From: Acidobacteriota bacterium
GTDB lineage: Bacteria; Acidobacteriota; Thermoanaerobaculia; Multivoradales; J023
Direction: 5' to 3'
Length of the DNA: 64,000 bases
Assembly: GCA_029263315.1 (NCBI GenBank)
Contig: JAJCXR010000054.1
Coordinates: 248,001 to 312,000 of the forward strand
Shown in pieces: positions 16,969 through 26,801 of this stretch (position 1 is the first letter of the stretch; every line of letters begins with the position of its first letter). The position numbers and the translations under genes are program-made. The notes below the pieces were generated by a model that did no database searches, was not told the DNA's origin, and saw only the letters and a program-made list of their open reading frames with translations.

Positions 16969-18597
16969 TCAGCTGTCGGCGGCCGCGCAGCGGCGCAGCA
17001 GGACAACCGTTTGATCGTCCCCCTGCGGTTGCCCTTGGGCGAAATCCACCACCGCTCGGTCGATGGCGCCGACGATATCGGGCAAGGGTTCCCGGCGACG
17101 CTCCGTCAAGAGATCGATCAGGCGCTGGAGCCCAAACTCCTCTTCCTGTGGCGATTCGCACTCGGTGATGCCGTCGCTGTAGAGACACACCAAGTCCTGT
17201 TGACCGAGCTCTAGGCTATCTTTTCGGTAGACCACGCTGGACATCAGGCCGAGGGGCATGCCACTGGAGTGCAATTGCTCGACGCCGCCGTCGTGGCGCA
17301 CCACTAGCCCTGGATTGTGTCCAGCGTTGAGATAGGTCAGCTGACCACTGGCCGGATCGATGGAGGCGATCAACATGGTGATGAACTTGTTGGAGCCGCT
17401 GGACTCGTAAATATGGCGGTTGAGGCGATCCACCAAGGCGGGTCCAACCTCCATGCGGTCCAGCAACAGACGCAACGCCGAGTGTAGGGTCGACACCAAC
17501 AAGGCGGCGGGCAGGCCTTTGCCCGTCACATCGCCGACCACCAGGCCCCAGCGTCCTTCATCCTGTGCCTGGAAATCGAAATAGTCCCCTCCCACCTGGC
17601 GGGCCGGGCGATTCCACCCCATCACCTCGAAACCAGGCACCGAGGGCATGACCTTGGGCAGTAGCTGATTCTGGATCTCAGCCGCCAGCTCCATCTCCCG
17701 TTCGAGACGCTCTTTCTCCAAGGCCAGCTTGTGCAGCTTGGCGTTCTCGATGGCGATGGCCGCTTGATTGGCGAACAGGGCCAGGGTGCGGCGATCGGTA
17801 TTCGGGAACGGCCCGACACCGGTGCGGCTCTCCTTGTCGGCGACGACCAGTAGACCACGGGGATTGCCATCGATCTCCACCGGCACCACCAGCAGATGGC
17901 ACCCCCCAGGCACCAGCTTCGAAGGGCAGTCCAGATCGCCACGGGTCAGGCCCTCGATATCAATCTCCTGTGGCGAGAAGGTGTCGAGGGCCGCACCGCC
18001 AAAACGACTGGTCAGGTGGTAGAGCCCATCCTCGTCGAGTAAGTAGAGGGCGCCGCGGCGGGCGTCGAGGAGCGAAACGGCTCGCAGCAATGCCTCATCA
18101 CACAACTCCTCCAAGTCGAGGGTCGAGGCGATGGCCAAGCCGACATCGTAGAGGGCCTCCAGCTCGACACCACGGAACTTGGCCTGGAATCGCTGCTCTT
18201 GGATTTGCTCTTTGAGAGAGCTGATGCGCGCCCCCGCCGCCAACAATAGGAGCTCGGGATCGGCGGCATCGATCACCGCCTCACACACATCGTGCAAGAC
18301 GAGGGCACCGGGCAGCAGGAGACGCTGTCGTCCGCCATCCTCGGCGGAAGCCTGCAGTCCTAGACGGCTTGGAAAATCGCTGCCCCAGCCTGCCAGCAGC
18401 CGGTGCCCTGCACCCTCTGGGGAGTCATCACTCTGACTGTAGAGGGCGGCCGCTAAGCTCCGCTGACGGCACCAAGCCTCGAGCTGGCGGGTCAGGACAC
18501 GACGATCATCGACGGCCCGCTTGCTCAGCGAGAAAAGCTCTTGCCAGTTTTGGCCCACTTCAGCGGCCAGCAGAGCGGGCGTTCGAGGGGAGGACAT
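16969..18597 (-). CDS. RsbU/SpoIIE-type PP2C phosphatase with GAF domain
   Basis: A 542-residue protein. A helical N-terminal part is followed by a GAF domain (about 155-310, LYDVGLAIASTLDLEELCDE to FANQAAIAIENAKL), a short coiled coil (LALEKERLEREMELAAEI) and a SpoIIE phosphatase domain (about 320-540). Metal-binding motifs are intact: VGGDYFDF, GDVTGKGLPA, SDGITE and DDQTVVLL. It should dephosphorylate the STAS antagonist encoded just upstream, releasing the kinase/anti-sigma partner in a partner switch. The GAF domain is the likely signal input. Last gene of the 19619-16969 operon, 28 bp after the RsbV-like gene. Confidence 0.9.
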   Translation of the reverse strand: MSSPRTPALLAAEVGQNWQELFSLSKRAVDDRRVLTRQLEAWCRQRSLAAALYSQSDDSPEGAGHRLLAGWGSDFPSRLGLQASAEDGGRQRLLLPGALVLHDVCEAVIDAADPELLLLAAGARISSLKEQIQEQRFQAKFRGVELEALYDVGLAIASTLDLEELCDEALLRAVSLLDARRGALYLLDEDGLYHLTSRFGGAALDTFSPQEIDIEGLTRGDLDCPSKLVPGGCHLLVVPVEIDGNPRGLLVVADKESRTGVGPFPNTDRRTLALFANQAAIAIENAKLHKLALEKERLEREMELAAEIQNQLLPKVMPSVPGFEVMGWNRPARQVGGDYFDFQAQDEGRWGLVVGDVTGKGLPAALLVSTLHSALRLLLDRMEVGPALVDRLNRHIYESSGSNKFITMLIASIDPASGQLTYLNAGHNPGLVVRHDGGVEQLHSSGMPLGLMSSVVYRKDSLELGQQDLVCLYSDGITECESPQEEEFGLQRLIDLLTERRREPLPDIVGAIDRAVVDFAQGQPQGDDQTVVLLRRCAAADS

Positions 18598-18625
18598 AAG
18601 AAAGGCGTCGGCTCAGAACCGACGA

Positions 18626-18979
18626 TCAGGGGGACAGCTCCTCGAAGGCCGCATCTTCATCGGCATAGATGCCCGCATATTGAGCCAACCCCATGATGTG
18701 GAAGGTCTTCTCAATGGTCGGCGTCAAGCAGCAGAAGGCCAGCTTGCCGTCGATCTCGAGCATCTTTTCGATGATCTCGATGAGGATCGAGATACCGATC
18801 GAGTTGACGATCTTAGTGCCCGCGAGGTTCAGCAGCAGCTTGCTTTGCCCTTTGTCGATGAGCTCGTAAGCAAGGCGTGCGATCTCTTCCCCGCCCTGGT
18901 TGTTGATGTAACCGTCGGTGTAAATCACCGCGACGCCATCACGGGTTTCATCGATATTCAGCTTCAGACTCTCAGTCAT
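18626..18979 (-). CDS. STAS-domain anti-sigma factor antagonist (RsbV-like)
   Basis: A 117-residue single STAS domain. The phosphorylation loop reads TKIVNSIGISILIE (about residues 55-68), with the conserved Ser of the DSxG-type turn replaced in context as NSIG but with the acceptor Ser kept. It should cycle between a form phosphorylated by the RsbW-like kinase and one freed by the RsbU-like phosphatase. It lies between those two genes with 16- and 28-bp spacers, which fixes the pathway. Cytosolic. Confidence 0.88.
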   Translation of the reverse strand: MTESLKLNIDETRDGVAVIYTDGYINNQGGEEIARLAYELIDKGQSKLLLNLAGTKIVNSIGISILIEIIEKMLEIDGKLAFCCLTPTIEKTFHIMGLAQYAGIYADEDAAFEELSP

Positions 18980-18995
18980 CGAATGCTCCCGACTT

Positions 18996-19415
18996 TCACC
19001 GCATCTTCCGCATGACGACGGTAGTTCCCTCGGCGCTCGAAAGGATGTCCACCTCGTCCATCAGACCTTTGATGATCCGCAGTCCGTGACCTCTTTTACG
19101 CGGGATGGCCCGTGGGTGTTCGGTGGGTACCGGGGCAAGCTTATCAGGCGAGAAGCCAACTCCGGAGTCCTGGATGAGAATTTCCAGCCCGGCAGGTTGT
19201 TCATCACTGCCTAAAACCTTGAGACAAATATGCACTTCGCGGTCGTTGGCGCTGCTGTGCTCAAAAGCATTGATGCACGCCTCGACAACCGCCATCTGCA
19301 CTTCATCTATTTTATCTGGACTCAACCCGATGTGTTCCCCCATGGCGCAGGCCATCTTACTGGCCGTAAGCTCCATATCGGGAAGCATGGGTAGCGTCAG
19401 CGTCACTTGCTGCAT
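18996..19415 (-). CDS. Anti-sigma regulatory factor / serine kinase (RsbW-like)
   Basis: A 139-residue GHKL ATPase. N-box EACINAFEHS (about 45-54), G1 DSGVGF (about 86-91) and G2 GHGLRIIKGLMDEV (about 112-125) are intact. It is expected to phosphorylate the STAS partner encoded downstream and to sequester a target. No sigma-B-type sigma factor gene is visible here, so the target (sigma factor, diguanylate cyclase or other) is outside the window or different. Second gene of the operon, 45 bp after the small membrane-protein gene. Confidence 0.88.
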   Translation of the reverse strand: MQQVTLTLPMLPDMELTASKMACAMGEHIGLSPDKIDEVQMAVVEACINAFEHSSANDREVHICLKVLGSDEQPAGLEILIQDSGVGFSPDKLAPVPTEHPRAIPRKRGHGLRIIKGLMDEVDILSSAEGTTVVMRKMR

Positions 19416-19460
19416 GGCGCGAGCTCCAGTCGCCTGCCGGTCAAGGGTCTCGAAATCCTC

Positions 19461-19619
19461 TTAGAACGTCAGGTACACCTGGAGTAAATAGATGACGATC
19501 GGATGAATCTTGTTTTGGAGCAAGAGCCAACCAAAACTACCAAGCGTACCGATCGACAGCAACAGCTGAGTGGGTACCCGGGGGATAGCAAGTCTGCGCC
19601 TTCGGACCGATTGTAACAT
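19461..19619 (-). CDS. 52-residue membrane protein heading the partner-switch operon
   Basis: A small protein with a basic N-terminus (SVRRRRLAIPR) and one strongly hydrophobic helix (about residues 18-48, ending in LLQVYLTF). I recognise no family. The gene is supported by GAGGAGG five bases before its ATG and by a sigma-54-type promoter centred 40 bp upstream. It is the first gene of the RsbW/V/U operon and could anchor the module to the membrane or sense envelope stress. That role is inference. Confidence 0.65.
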   Translation of the reverse strand: MLQSVRRRRLAIPRVPTQLLLSIGTLGSFGWLLLQNKIHPIVIYLLQVYLTF

Positions 19620-19652
19620 GAGAGCCTCCTCGCTGGTTCTCTCCCTTCCTTC

Positions 19653-19667
19653 GCAAGGTGTTTGCCA
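19653..19667 (-). promoter_or_regulatory. Sigma-54 (-24/-12) promoter
   Basis: On the minus strand the sequence is TGGCAAACACCTTGC. The GG and GC doublets have exactly the sigma-54 spacing, and TGGCA and TTGC match the consensus. It lies 34 bp before the start codon at 19619, leaving a leader of about 20 nt with the ribosome site inside it. An activator gene of the sigma-54 class sits directly upstream at 19886-21373. Confidence 0.8.
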
Positions 19668-19765
19668 AGTTGTAAGAGCCCGTCGAGAAGAACACACAAC
19701 ATACTGCAAATAAAAGACTTATCAGCTCTTAGCCAATTTGACCGCGACTGAAACCCCCAAGGCGA

Positions 19766-19784
19766 GCGCGACATTATGTCGCGC
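19766..19784. promoter_or_regulatory. 19-bp palindrome, candidate activator site
   Basis: GCGCGACATTATGTCGCGC is a perfect inverted repeat (9-bp arms, one central base). It lies about 100 bp upstream of the sigma-54 promoter, the usual distance for an enhancer site bound by a Fis-type HTH. Binding is inferred from position. Confidence 0.5.
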
Positions 19785-19851
19785 CAGATCATCGATTCAG
19801 GCCTTGCAAGCTCTGCAAAGCCGGGTTCCATAAGCTTCCAGAACAAAACGC

Positions 19852-19881
19852 GGCAATTTGCCGCATATGCGACAAATTGCC
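19852..19881. promoter_or_regulatory. Nested inverted repeat, second candidate enhancer
   Basis: GGCAATTTG at 19852-19860 and its inverse CAAATTGCC at 19873-19881 flank an inner palindrome CGCATATGCG. The site is next to the 3' end of the activator gene and about 190 bp upstream of the promoter. It could be an enhancer or the activator gene's transcription terminator hairpin. Confidence 0.45.
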
Positions 19882-19885
19882 CCGA

Positions 19886-21373
<1,488 letters not shown>

Positions 21374-21440
21374 CACCCCATCATATCGCCCCCAACACAC
21401 CACCACGAGTCATCGACGCCTACGATAGGATGGGTCGATA

Positions 21441-22469
21441 ATGCGAGCCCTCCTACCCTTCGACGCCACCTCGACCACGGACTCCGACAGCACCGCAACC
21501 GGCAGCCAGACGCCTGCCTCAAACGAGGCTAACCGCCTGCAAATCGGCTTCTGGCTGACCCCGACGCCGGGCCAGGGCGAGGTGCTGGTAAAAGTTCACG
21601 CCACGGCGCTCAATCGGGCGGATTTGATGCAGATGCGCGGCCAGTATCCGCCACCCCGTGGAGCCAGCCCGGTGCCGGGCTTGGAATGCTCGGGGATCAT
21701 CGAATCGCTGGGACCCGGGGTCGAGGGATGGCAGCCCGGGGATCGGGTCATGGCGCTGCTGGCGGGTGGGGGTCAGGCGGAGTGGGTGGCGGTGCCCCAA
21801 GGCCAGCTGATGCCGATTCCCGACCGCCTCGATTTTGCCCACGCCGCCGCCCTGCCGGAGGTGGCGATCACCGCTTGGACAAATCTGGTGGCCGAGGGCG
21901 AGCTACGCTCCGGGCAGACAGTGCTGATCACCGCCGCCGCCTCGGGGGTCGGCAGCTTCGCCGTCCAGTTGGCTCGGGCCCTCGGCGCCCGCGTGCTGGT
22001 GGCCGGACGCCACCTCGGGCGGCTGGAGCGACTGAAGCCCCTGGGGGCCGATGCCTGCCTACTACTGGACGACTCCCTGCCCGAGGCGGCCAAAGCCGCC
22101 AACAATGGGCAGGGGGTGGATCTCGTCCTCGAGCTGGCCGGGGGCCAAGGGCTGGCGCAACGGCTCGGTGCCTTGCGCCACGGTGGACGTTTGGTGTTAG
22201 TGGGTCTGCTCGCCGGTAGCCGTGCGGAGATCGATCTCGGCCTCCTGCTGCGGCAACGCCTGCGGCTCATCGGATCGGTCTTGCGAGCCCGTTCGTTGGC
22301 GGAAAAAACCGCCTTGGTGGAAGATTTCTGGAGCTTCGCCGCGGCCCCCCTGGCGGCCGGCAAGCTGAAGCCCATCATCCACGATGTGCGGCCCTTCGAC
22401 GACATCGCCGAAGCCTACGCCGACATGGCGGCCGGCGGCGTGTTGGGAAAGCTGGTCTTGACCCTCTGA
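21441..22469 (+). CDS. NAD(P)H quinone oxidoreductase / zinc-type alcohol dehydrogenase-like
   Basis: A 342-residue medium-chain dehydrogenase of the quinone oxidoreductase (PIG3/QOR) type. The N-terminal GroES-like domain has ALNRADLMQMRGQYPPPRG, and the Rossmann domain carries AAASGVGSFAVQLARALGA. The zinc-binding cysteines and histidines of true alcohol dehydrogenases are absent, as usual for QOR. It should reduce quinones or unsaturated ketones using NADPH. The first ~30 residues are low in similarity, and the start codon could be later. Monocistronic; it is divergent from the activator gene with a 67-bp gap. Confidence 0.85.
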   Translation: MRALLPFDATSTTDSDSTATGSQTPASNEANRLQIGFWLTPTPGQGEVLVKVHATALNRADLMQMRGQYPPPRGASPVPGLECSGIIESLGPGVEGWQPGDRVMALLAGGGQAEWVAVPQGQLMPIPDRLDFAHAAALPEVAITAWTNLVAEGELRSGQTVLITAAASGVGSFAVQLARALGARVLVAGRHLGRLERLKPLGADACLLLDDSLPEAAKAANNGQGVDLVLELAGGQGLAQRLGALRHGGRLVLVGLLAGSRAEIDLGLLLRQRLRLIGSVLRARSLAEKTALVEDFWSFAAAPLAAGKLKPIIHDVRPFDDIAEAYADMAAGGVLGKLVLTL

Positions 22470-22527
22470 GACCCCCAAGCGGCGCCCCGTCCCGCGGCCC
22501 AGGACCCGGGCCCCGAGTCTTCGCATC

Positions 22528-23565
22528 TCAGCCGCCGATGCGGAACATCTCCACCTTGTCGGTGGGCACGAACTCGCCCCGCCGCAGGGCCGCTGAGCGC
22601 TCTTCCGAGTAGCGATCGGTGCGGCCTCGCCAGATCGCCTGCACTCGCTCCGTCAGCTCTTGGTCGCTGGCCCCATCCCGCAGTGGCGTCTTGAGATCGT
22701 GCCCGAGGCTTGAAAAAAGGCAGGTGAAGAGCTGCCCCTCCGCCGACAGGCGAACCCTTGAGCAGTCGCCACAAAACGGCTGGGTGACCGAGGTGATGAC
22801 GCCGACTTCGCCACCCCCATCCCGGTAGCGATAGCGATCCGCCACTTCGCCGGGCCGCATCTTGCCCAGGGCTTCGAGGGGCAACGCCGCATCGACGGTT
22901 TTGATGATTTGCTGCGCCGAGACGACCTTGTTGGGATCCCATTGATTGACCGTGCCGACGTCCATGTACTCGATGAAGCGCACCACACAACCGGTCTCCC
23001 TGGCATAGCGCGCCAGGTCGACGATCTCGTGATCATTGACCCCCTGCATCACCACCACATTGAGCTTGACCGGATTGAGCCCCGCCCGGCGCGCCGCGTC
23101 GATGCCGCGCAATACCTTGGCCAAGTCGAGACCCAGGCCATTGATCTGCCCGAAGAGCTCAGGGTCCAGGGAATGCAGGCTGACGGTGACCCGCCCCAGG
23201 CCGGCCTGGCGCAACATCGCCGCCTTCTCTTCCAACAGGTAGGCGTTGGTGGTCAAAGCCAAGTCGTCGACGCCGTCGATGGCCGCCAAGGAAGCGATGA
23301 GCTTCTCGATCTCCGACCGCAACAGGGGCTCGCCGCCGGTGAGGCGGATCTTCTCGACCCCCATGGCCACAAAGAGGCGCGCCAAACGGCTCACCTCTTC
23401 GAAGCTCAAGATGTGGGGCCGCGGCAGAAAATTGTATTTGCGATCTGCCGGCATGCAAAAGGTGCAGCGGAAATTGCAGCGATCGGTCACCGAAATTCGC
23501 AGATCGGTCATCGGCCGACCGAGGGTATCGGCGACGCTGGCTTGGTTGGAAACGATGGTCGTCAT
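22528..23565 (-). CDS. moaA: GTP 3',8-cyclase (molybdenum cofactor biosynthesis)
   Basis: A 345-residue radical SAM enzyme. The N-terminal cluster motif is CNFRCTFC (CX3CX2C, about residues 24-31), followed by the GGEPLL SAM motif. The second [4Fe-4S] site is CGDCSRVRLSAEGQLFTC near residues 256-273. It converts GTP to 3',8-cyclo-GTP, the first step of molybdopterin synthesis. The protein normally ends in a conserved GG; here it ends FRIGG, as expected. Start ATG at 23565 gives the usual length. No other moa gene is in the window. Confidence 0.95.
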   Translation of the reverse strand: MTTIVSNQASVADTLGRPMTDLRISVTDRCNFRCTFCMPADRKYNFLPRPHILSFEEVSRLARLFVAMGVEKIRLTGGEPLLRSEIEKLIASLAAIDGVDDLALTTNAYLLEEKAAMLRQAGLGRVTVSLHSLDPELFGQINGLGLDLAKVLRGIDAARRAGLNPVKLNVVVMQGVNDHEIVDLARYARETGCVVRFIEYMDVGTVNQWDPNKVVSAQQIIKTVDAALPLEALGKMRPGEVADRYRYRDGGGEVGVITSVTQPFCGDCSRVRLSAEGQLFTCLFSSLGHDLKTPLRDGASDQELTERVQAIWRGRTDRYSEERSAALRRGEFVPTDKVEMFRIGG

Positions 23566-23646
23566 GGCTGGTTGATGGTCAGGCAATCCCCAAAGCATGG
23601 GCGGCGATTCGTTCAGCTAGCAAGTTCCCATCCGAGAATACGATGC

Positions 23647-23692
23647 GGGGCGGGAGCCCTTCGGCTGCGCGCGGCCTGCGCAAACTCGCCCC
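23647..23692. repeat. Inverted repeat
   Basis: GGGGCGGGAG at 23647-23656 pairs with CTCGCCCC at 23685-23692. The interior is rich in short GC inverted motifs (GGAGCCC, GCGCGGCC). It may be a REP-like or terminator structure upstream of moaA. Confidence 0.4.
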
Positions 23693-23770
23693 AACGCTGA
23701 CGTGTCGATCTAAACCCCTTTGTATCAAGGTTTGACCCCGTTCCCTTGGCCCTGCGGCTCAGACAGCACT

Positions 23771-23840
23771 CCGTCCGTGCTCGCTCGAAGGGTCTCCCGC
23801 TAGCACCGATTTCGGTAGAACAGGATGGACACTAGCAAGC
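23771..23840. repeat. Dispersed repeat family 2, copy A
   Basis: The copy starts with CCGTCCGTGCTCGCTCGAAG (23771-23790) and ends with CACCGATTTCGGTAGAAC and GGACACTAGC (to 23836), then AAGC. The same two blocks in the same order occur at 55282-55366, with a 14-bp longer interior there. It sits about 60 bp downstream of the stop of the GT39-TPR gene. No coding capacity. Confidence 0.6.
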
Positions 23841-23898
23841 ATATCTCGTCTTGGCCAACGGAATGGCAAGACGAGAAATTCCTCGTCCCTCAATCGGC

Positions 23899-25983
23899 TT
23901 AGGGTTGGAGGCCCAAACGCTCCGTTGCCAGCGGTTGCTCCAGCTCCATCAAGAGTCGCAGGGCAACATCTGGATCCCTCTGCCTGGCCTGCTCGATCAG
24001 ACGGCGGGCCTGCTCCGCCTCCCCTTGGGCCCGGGCCAGGAAGGCCATACCGCACAGGGCCGGCACCGACGGCTCGGCGAGCTCTGCCGCACGCTTGAGC
24101 CGCGCCGCGGCGGACGAGAGCAGACCCGCCCTAATTTCCAAGAGCGCCAAGTTGACGAGGGCAGGCGGATAGTCGTCCGCCAAAGTGAGGGCGTAATGGT
24201 AACCGCGGTAGGCGTCGGCATAGCGTTGTCGCCGCTCGTGCAGGATGCCCATGTTGTTGAAGATGCGAGGCTCGTCGGGGCTCAGCACCGCCGCCCGGCG
24301 ATAGCTGTCGAAGGCCAAGGCATCGTCCCCCAGGGCCATGGCGACATTGCCCTGTTGAAACCACACCGCCGCGTCCTCGCCGCCGGACGCCTGCAAGGCG
24401 CTGACACTGCGTCGTGCGTCGTTGAGGGCCGGCTCGAGCTGCCCCTTTTCGTAGTGGGCCAGGGAGCGGTAGAAGAAGTCCCGGTATTGCAGCCCCTCCG
24501 TGGTCGCTCGCTGCACCTGCGTCCCCACCGTCGACGAGACGACCCACAGGACCAGCACCCCACAGGCCGAGGTCCCCAAGGCTCGCCACTGCCGTCGCCG
24601 GAACAAATCCCAAAGATGGAGCAGGCCGCCCCCCGCCAGGGCCGCCCAGGCCGGCCACAGGGGAATGCGGTAGCGTCCGTTGACAAAAAACACACAAATG
24701 CCGAGGGACAACAGCAACAGGTAAGACATCACCGCCAGGAGTCGATGACGCAGGCCGCCGGGCGCCGCCACCCACAGGCCGAGCCAACCGACCACCGCCA
24801 AAGCCACCAGCAGGCCCCAACGGATCGGCAAGAGACGCAACAGGGAAGATTCGTGACGGCGCACGAAGTCGTAGCTCTTGTTGTTGGGGATTTCGAAATC
24901 GCTCGCCAAGTACATCGTCTTGCGCAGCATCAACCCCGCCCAGGCTACCGGATCGGCCCGAATTTCCCGCCAAGCACGCGCCATCCAATAGCGGGAGATC
25001 GCCGCCGCGTTGACCTCCCCGTCCGGCTGTCCCGTTTCCTGGCGATAGATCGCTTCGGCGAAGACCTGCACCGAGTCGCGGTAGTCTTCGCCATAGCTCA
25101 CCCATTGGTCCTGCCGCGGCTGCATGCCATCGGCCTGGCGCTCATTGCCGAGATAGAGGTTGATGCCGCCACTCTGGGGCAACCACTGAAACGTCCCGAT
25201 CAGCGAACGCTGCCAACCGGCGAAGAGGGCCAACACCGCCACACAACCCACCGCCGCCGAGGCGGTCCAGGCCGAAGCGCGACGCCAGCGACCGGAACCC
25301 GACCCGGCGCTGGCCAACGCCAGCATCGGCACCGCCAGGGCCAAGAGCAGAATGTTGGGCCGCGCTTGCACCGTCAAGCCGAGGCACAGGCCCACCCCGA
25401 GCCAGCGCCAAGGGATCGTCGACATCTCGACCGTCGCCTCGGCTGTCCCCGAGCCCAAAGCGGCGAGCAGACAGCGCAGGGTGATCAACGCCAAGAGTGT
25501 GAAGCAAGTGGTGATCAACAGCTCCCCTTCGAAGAACAGGGGCGGACCGGCCAGCAAATACAAACCGCCGGCCAACCACCCGGCGGCGGGACGACGCCAC
25601 AAATCCATCGCCAGGGAACACACCAGCAAGGTGATCCCCACCCCCATGAGATGTTGCAGCACCTGGACGGCGAGCATGCCGTGCTCCCCGACCAGGGCAT
25701 AGACCGCCGCCACCATGCCGGGATAGAGCCAGGGACGAAAGCCGGGATTGAGGATCGCCGCCCCCCGGCCGTCCAAGAGGCGACGGGCCAACTCGTCGTA
25801 GTAGCGCTCGTCGAGGATAGGGATGCCGAAGAACGCCGACGTGGAGTGCTCACTCAGGTAAAGACAGCGCACCAGCAAGGCGGCGGCCCCGAGCCACAGG
25901 TAGACCCGCCGTCGCTGCCTGGCCGTCGGGTTGGGAGGGGCCTCCGGCACCGAGGTCACAGATCGTGACCCAATCGACGCCAC
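23899..25983 (-). CDS. Polytopic GT39/ArnT-like glycosyltransferase with C-terminal TPRs
   Basis: A 694-residue protein. The N-terminal ~510 residues contain about ten membrane helices in a PMT/ArnT-like layout. An acidic pair in the first loop (ILDERYYDELARRL, about 55-68) sits where lipid-linked sugar transferases keep their catalytic Asp/Glu. The C-terminal ~150 residues form a TPR array (FQQGNVAMALGDDALAFDSY, FNNMGILHERR). It probably transfers a sugar from a polyprenyl donor in the periplasm, with TPRs binding a partner. It overlaps the formyltransferase gene by 28 bp. The donor and acceptor are unknown. Confidence 0.72.
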   Translation of the reverse strand: MASIGSRSVTSVPEAPPNPTARQRRRVYLWLGAAALLVRCLYLSEHSTSAFFGIPILDERYYDELARRLLDGRGAAILNPGFRPWLYPGMVAAVYALVGEHGMLAVQVLQHLMGVGITLLVCSLAMDLWRRPAAGWLAGGLYLLAGPPLFFEGELLITTCFTLLALITLRCLLAALGSGTAEATVEMSTIPWRWLGVGLCLGLTVQARPNILLLALAVPMLALASAGSGSGRWRRASAWTASAAVGCVAVLALFAGWQRSLIGTFQWLPQSGGINLYLGNERQADGMQPRQDQWVSYGEDYRDSVQVFAEAIYRQETGQPDGEVNAAAISRYWMARAWREIRADPVAWAGLMLRKTMYLASDFEIPNNKSYDFVRRHESSLLRLLPIRWGLLVALAVVGWLGLWVAAPGGLRHRLLAVMSYLLLLSLGICVFFVNGRYRIPLWPAWAALAGGGLLHLWDLFRRRQWRALGTSACGVLVLWVVSSTVGTQVQRATTEGLQYRDFFYRSLAHYEKGQLEPALNDARRSVSALQASGGEDAAVWFQQGNVAMALGDDALAFDSYRRAAVLSPDEPRIFNNMGILHERRQRYADAYRGYHYALTLADDYPPALVNLALLEIRAGLLSSAAARLKRAAELAEPSVPALCGMAFLARAQGEAEQARRLIEQARQRDPDVALRLLMELEQPLATERLGLQP

Positions 25984-26801
25984 AGCTCCAGGCGACGCTC
26001 GAAGGTCAAGTCGCGGCTGCGGTAGGTGGGAGCCGGGGAGGCGGCTTGCGCCTGCCGTGTCTCTTCACCCGACAACACCGCCCGGGCCGCCCGCGGATAG
26101 ATTTCCAGCGTGGTGGCCGCATTGCGACAACGCAAGGTATAGGGATCGACGTTCTCCCCATCCACAGGTGAACGGGCTTGCAGCACCACATCGCCGGTAT
26201 CGACGCCGGGATCGATGCAATGCACCGTCACGCCGACGTGGTCGAAATCCCCTTGCAGCACTTGCCAGAATTCGGAGAAGACGCCACGGAAATGGGGCAG
26301 GATGGACGAATGGGCATTGAGCACCCCGAGACGGGGCAGGCGAATCATCGGCTGCTTGAGAATGGACGTGCCATAGACCAGGATCAGGTCCGGCCGCCGC
26401 CGCCGGCACCACGCCACGGCGTCCCCGTTGTTGACCCGTGGCGTCTCCAGGATGTCCACCGGCGGCCAGGACGCAGGGTCGGGCCCGTGCTCCGCCAGCA
26501 GCCGTTGCTCCGCCGCCCGCTGCAAATCTTCTTCGAGCCGACGCACCCGGCGTTCCATCCTGGGCTCCCCCAGGCGGTGCTTGATCGACAGCAGGCGATC
26601 GAAAAGCGCTCTCCCAAGAACGCGACTGGCCGATCGTTTCAAAGCCGCCGCCTTGCCCCCCAGAGGCGCCCGCCGCCGTTCGACGACCAGACCGTCGAGG
26701 CCGATCTCCCGGTGCAGGCGCTGAGCCAAGAGACGCTGGGGCAAGCCAGGGCTGGTGAGCAGGAGCACCTTGCCGTCGGACGTCGCGGGATGCTCAGACA
26801 T
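25956..26801 (-). CDS. Formyltransferase-family protein
   Basis: A 281-residue protein. The C-terminal half carries the formyltransferase core: LNAHSSILPHFRGV (Asn-His near residue 162) and VHCIDPGVDTGDVV, where the His and Asp of the catalytic set are kept. The N-terminal 110 residues are a basic helical extension, not the standard start. It is unlike MetT (Fmt), which is usually 310 residues with an OB domain, so a sugar-nucleotide N-formyltransferase is more likely. Neighbours are a glycosyltransferase and a NodB-like protein. ATG at 26801 overlaps the stop of the upstream gene by 8 bp. Confidence 0.72.
   Translation of the reverse strand: MSEHPATSDGKVLLLTSPGLPQRLLAQRLHREIGLDGLVVERRRAPLGGKAAALKRSASRVLGRALFDRLLSIKHRLGEPRMERRVRRLEEDLQRAAEQRLLAEHGPDPASWPPVDILETPRVNNGDAVAWCRRRRPDLILVYGTSILKQPMIRLPRLGVLNAHSSILPHFRGVFSEFWQVLQGDFDHVGVTVHCIDPGVDTGDVVLQARSPVDGENVDPYTLRCRNAATTLEIYPRAARAVLSGEETRQAQAASPAPTYRSRDLTFERRLELWRRLGHDL

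Larger units (their letters stand above)
23566..23898. other. 333-bp intergenic region with repeats
   Basis: The region between MoaA and the GT39-TPR gene holds no convincing gene. It contains an inverted repeat at 23647-23692 and one copy of a dispersed repeat at 23771-23840. Confidence 0.6.

Noticed and set aside
23851..25968. 705-aa plus-strand frame
   Set aside because: It lies opposite the GT39-TPR gene, is very rich in Arg, Gln, Pro and His and shows no domain; shadow of the real gene.
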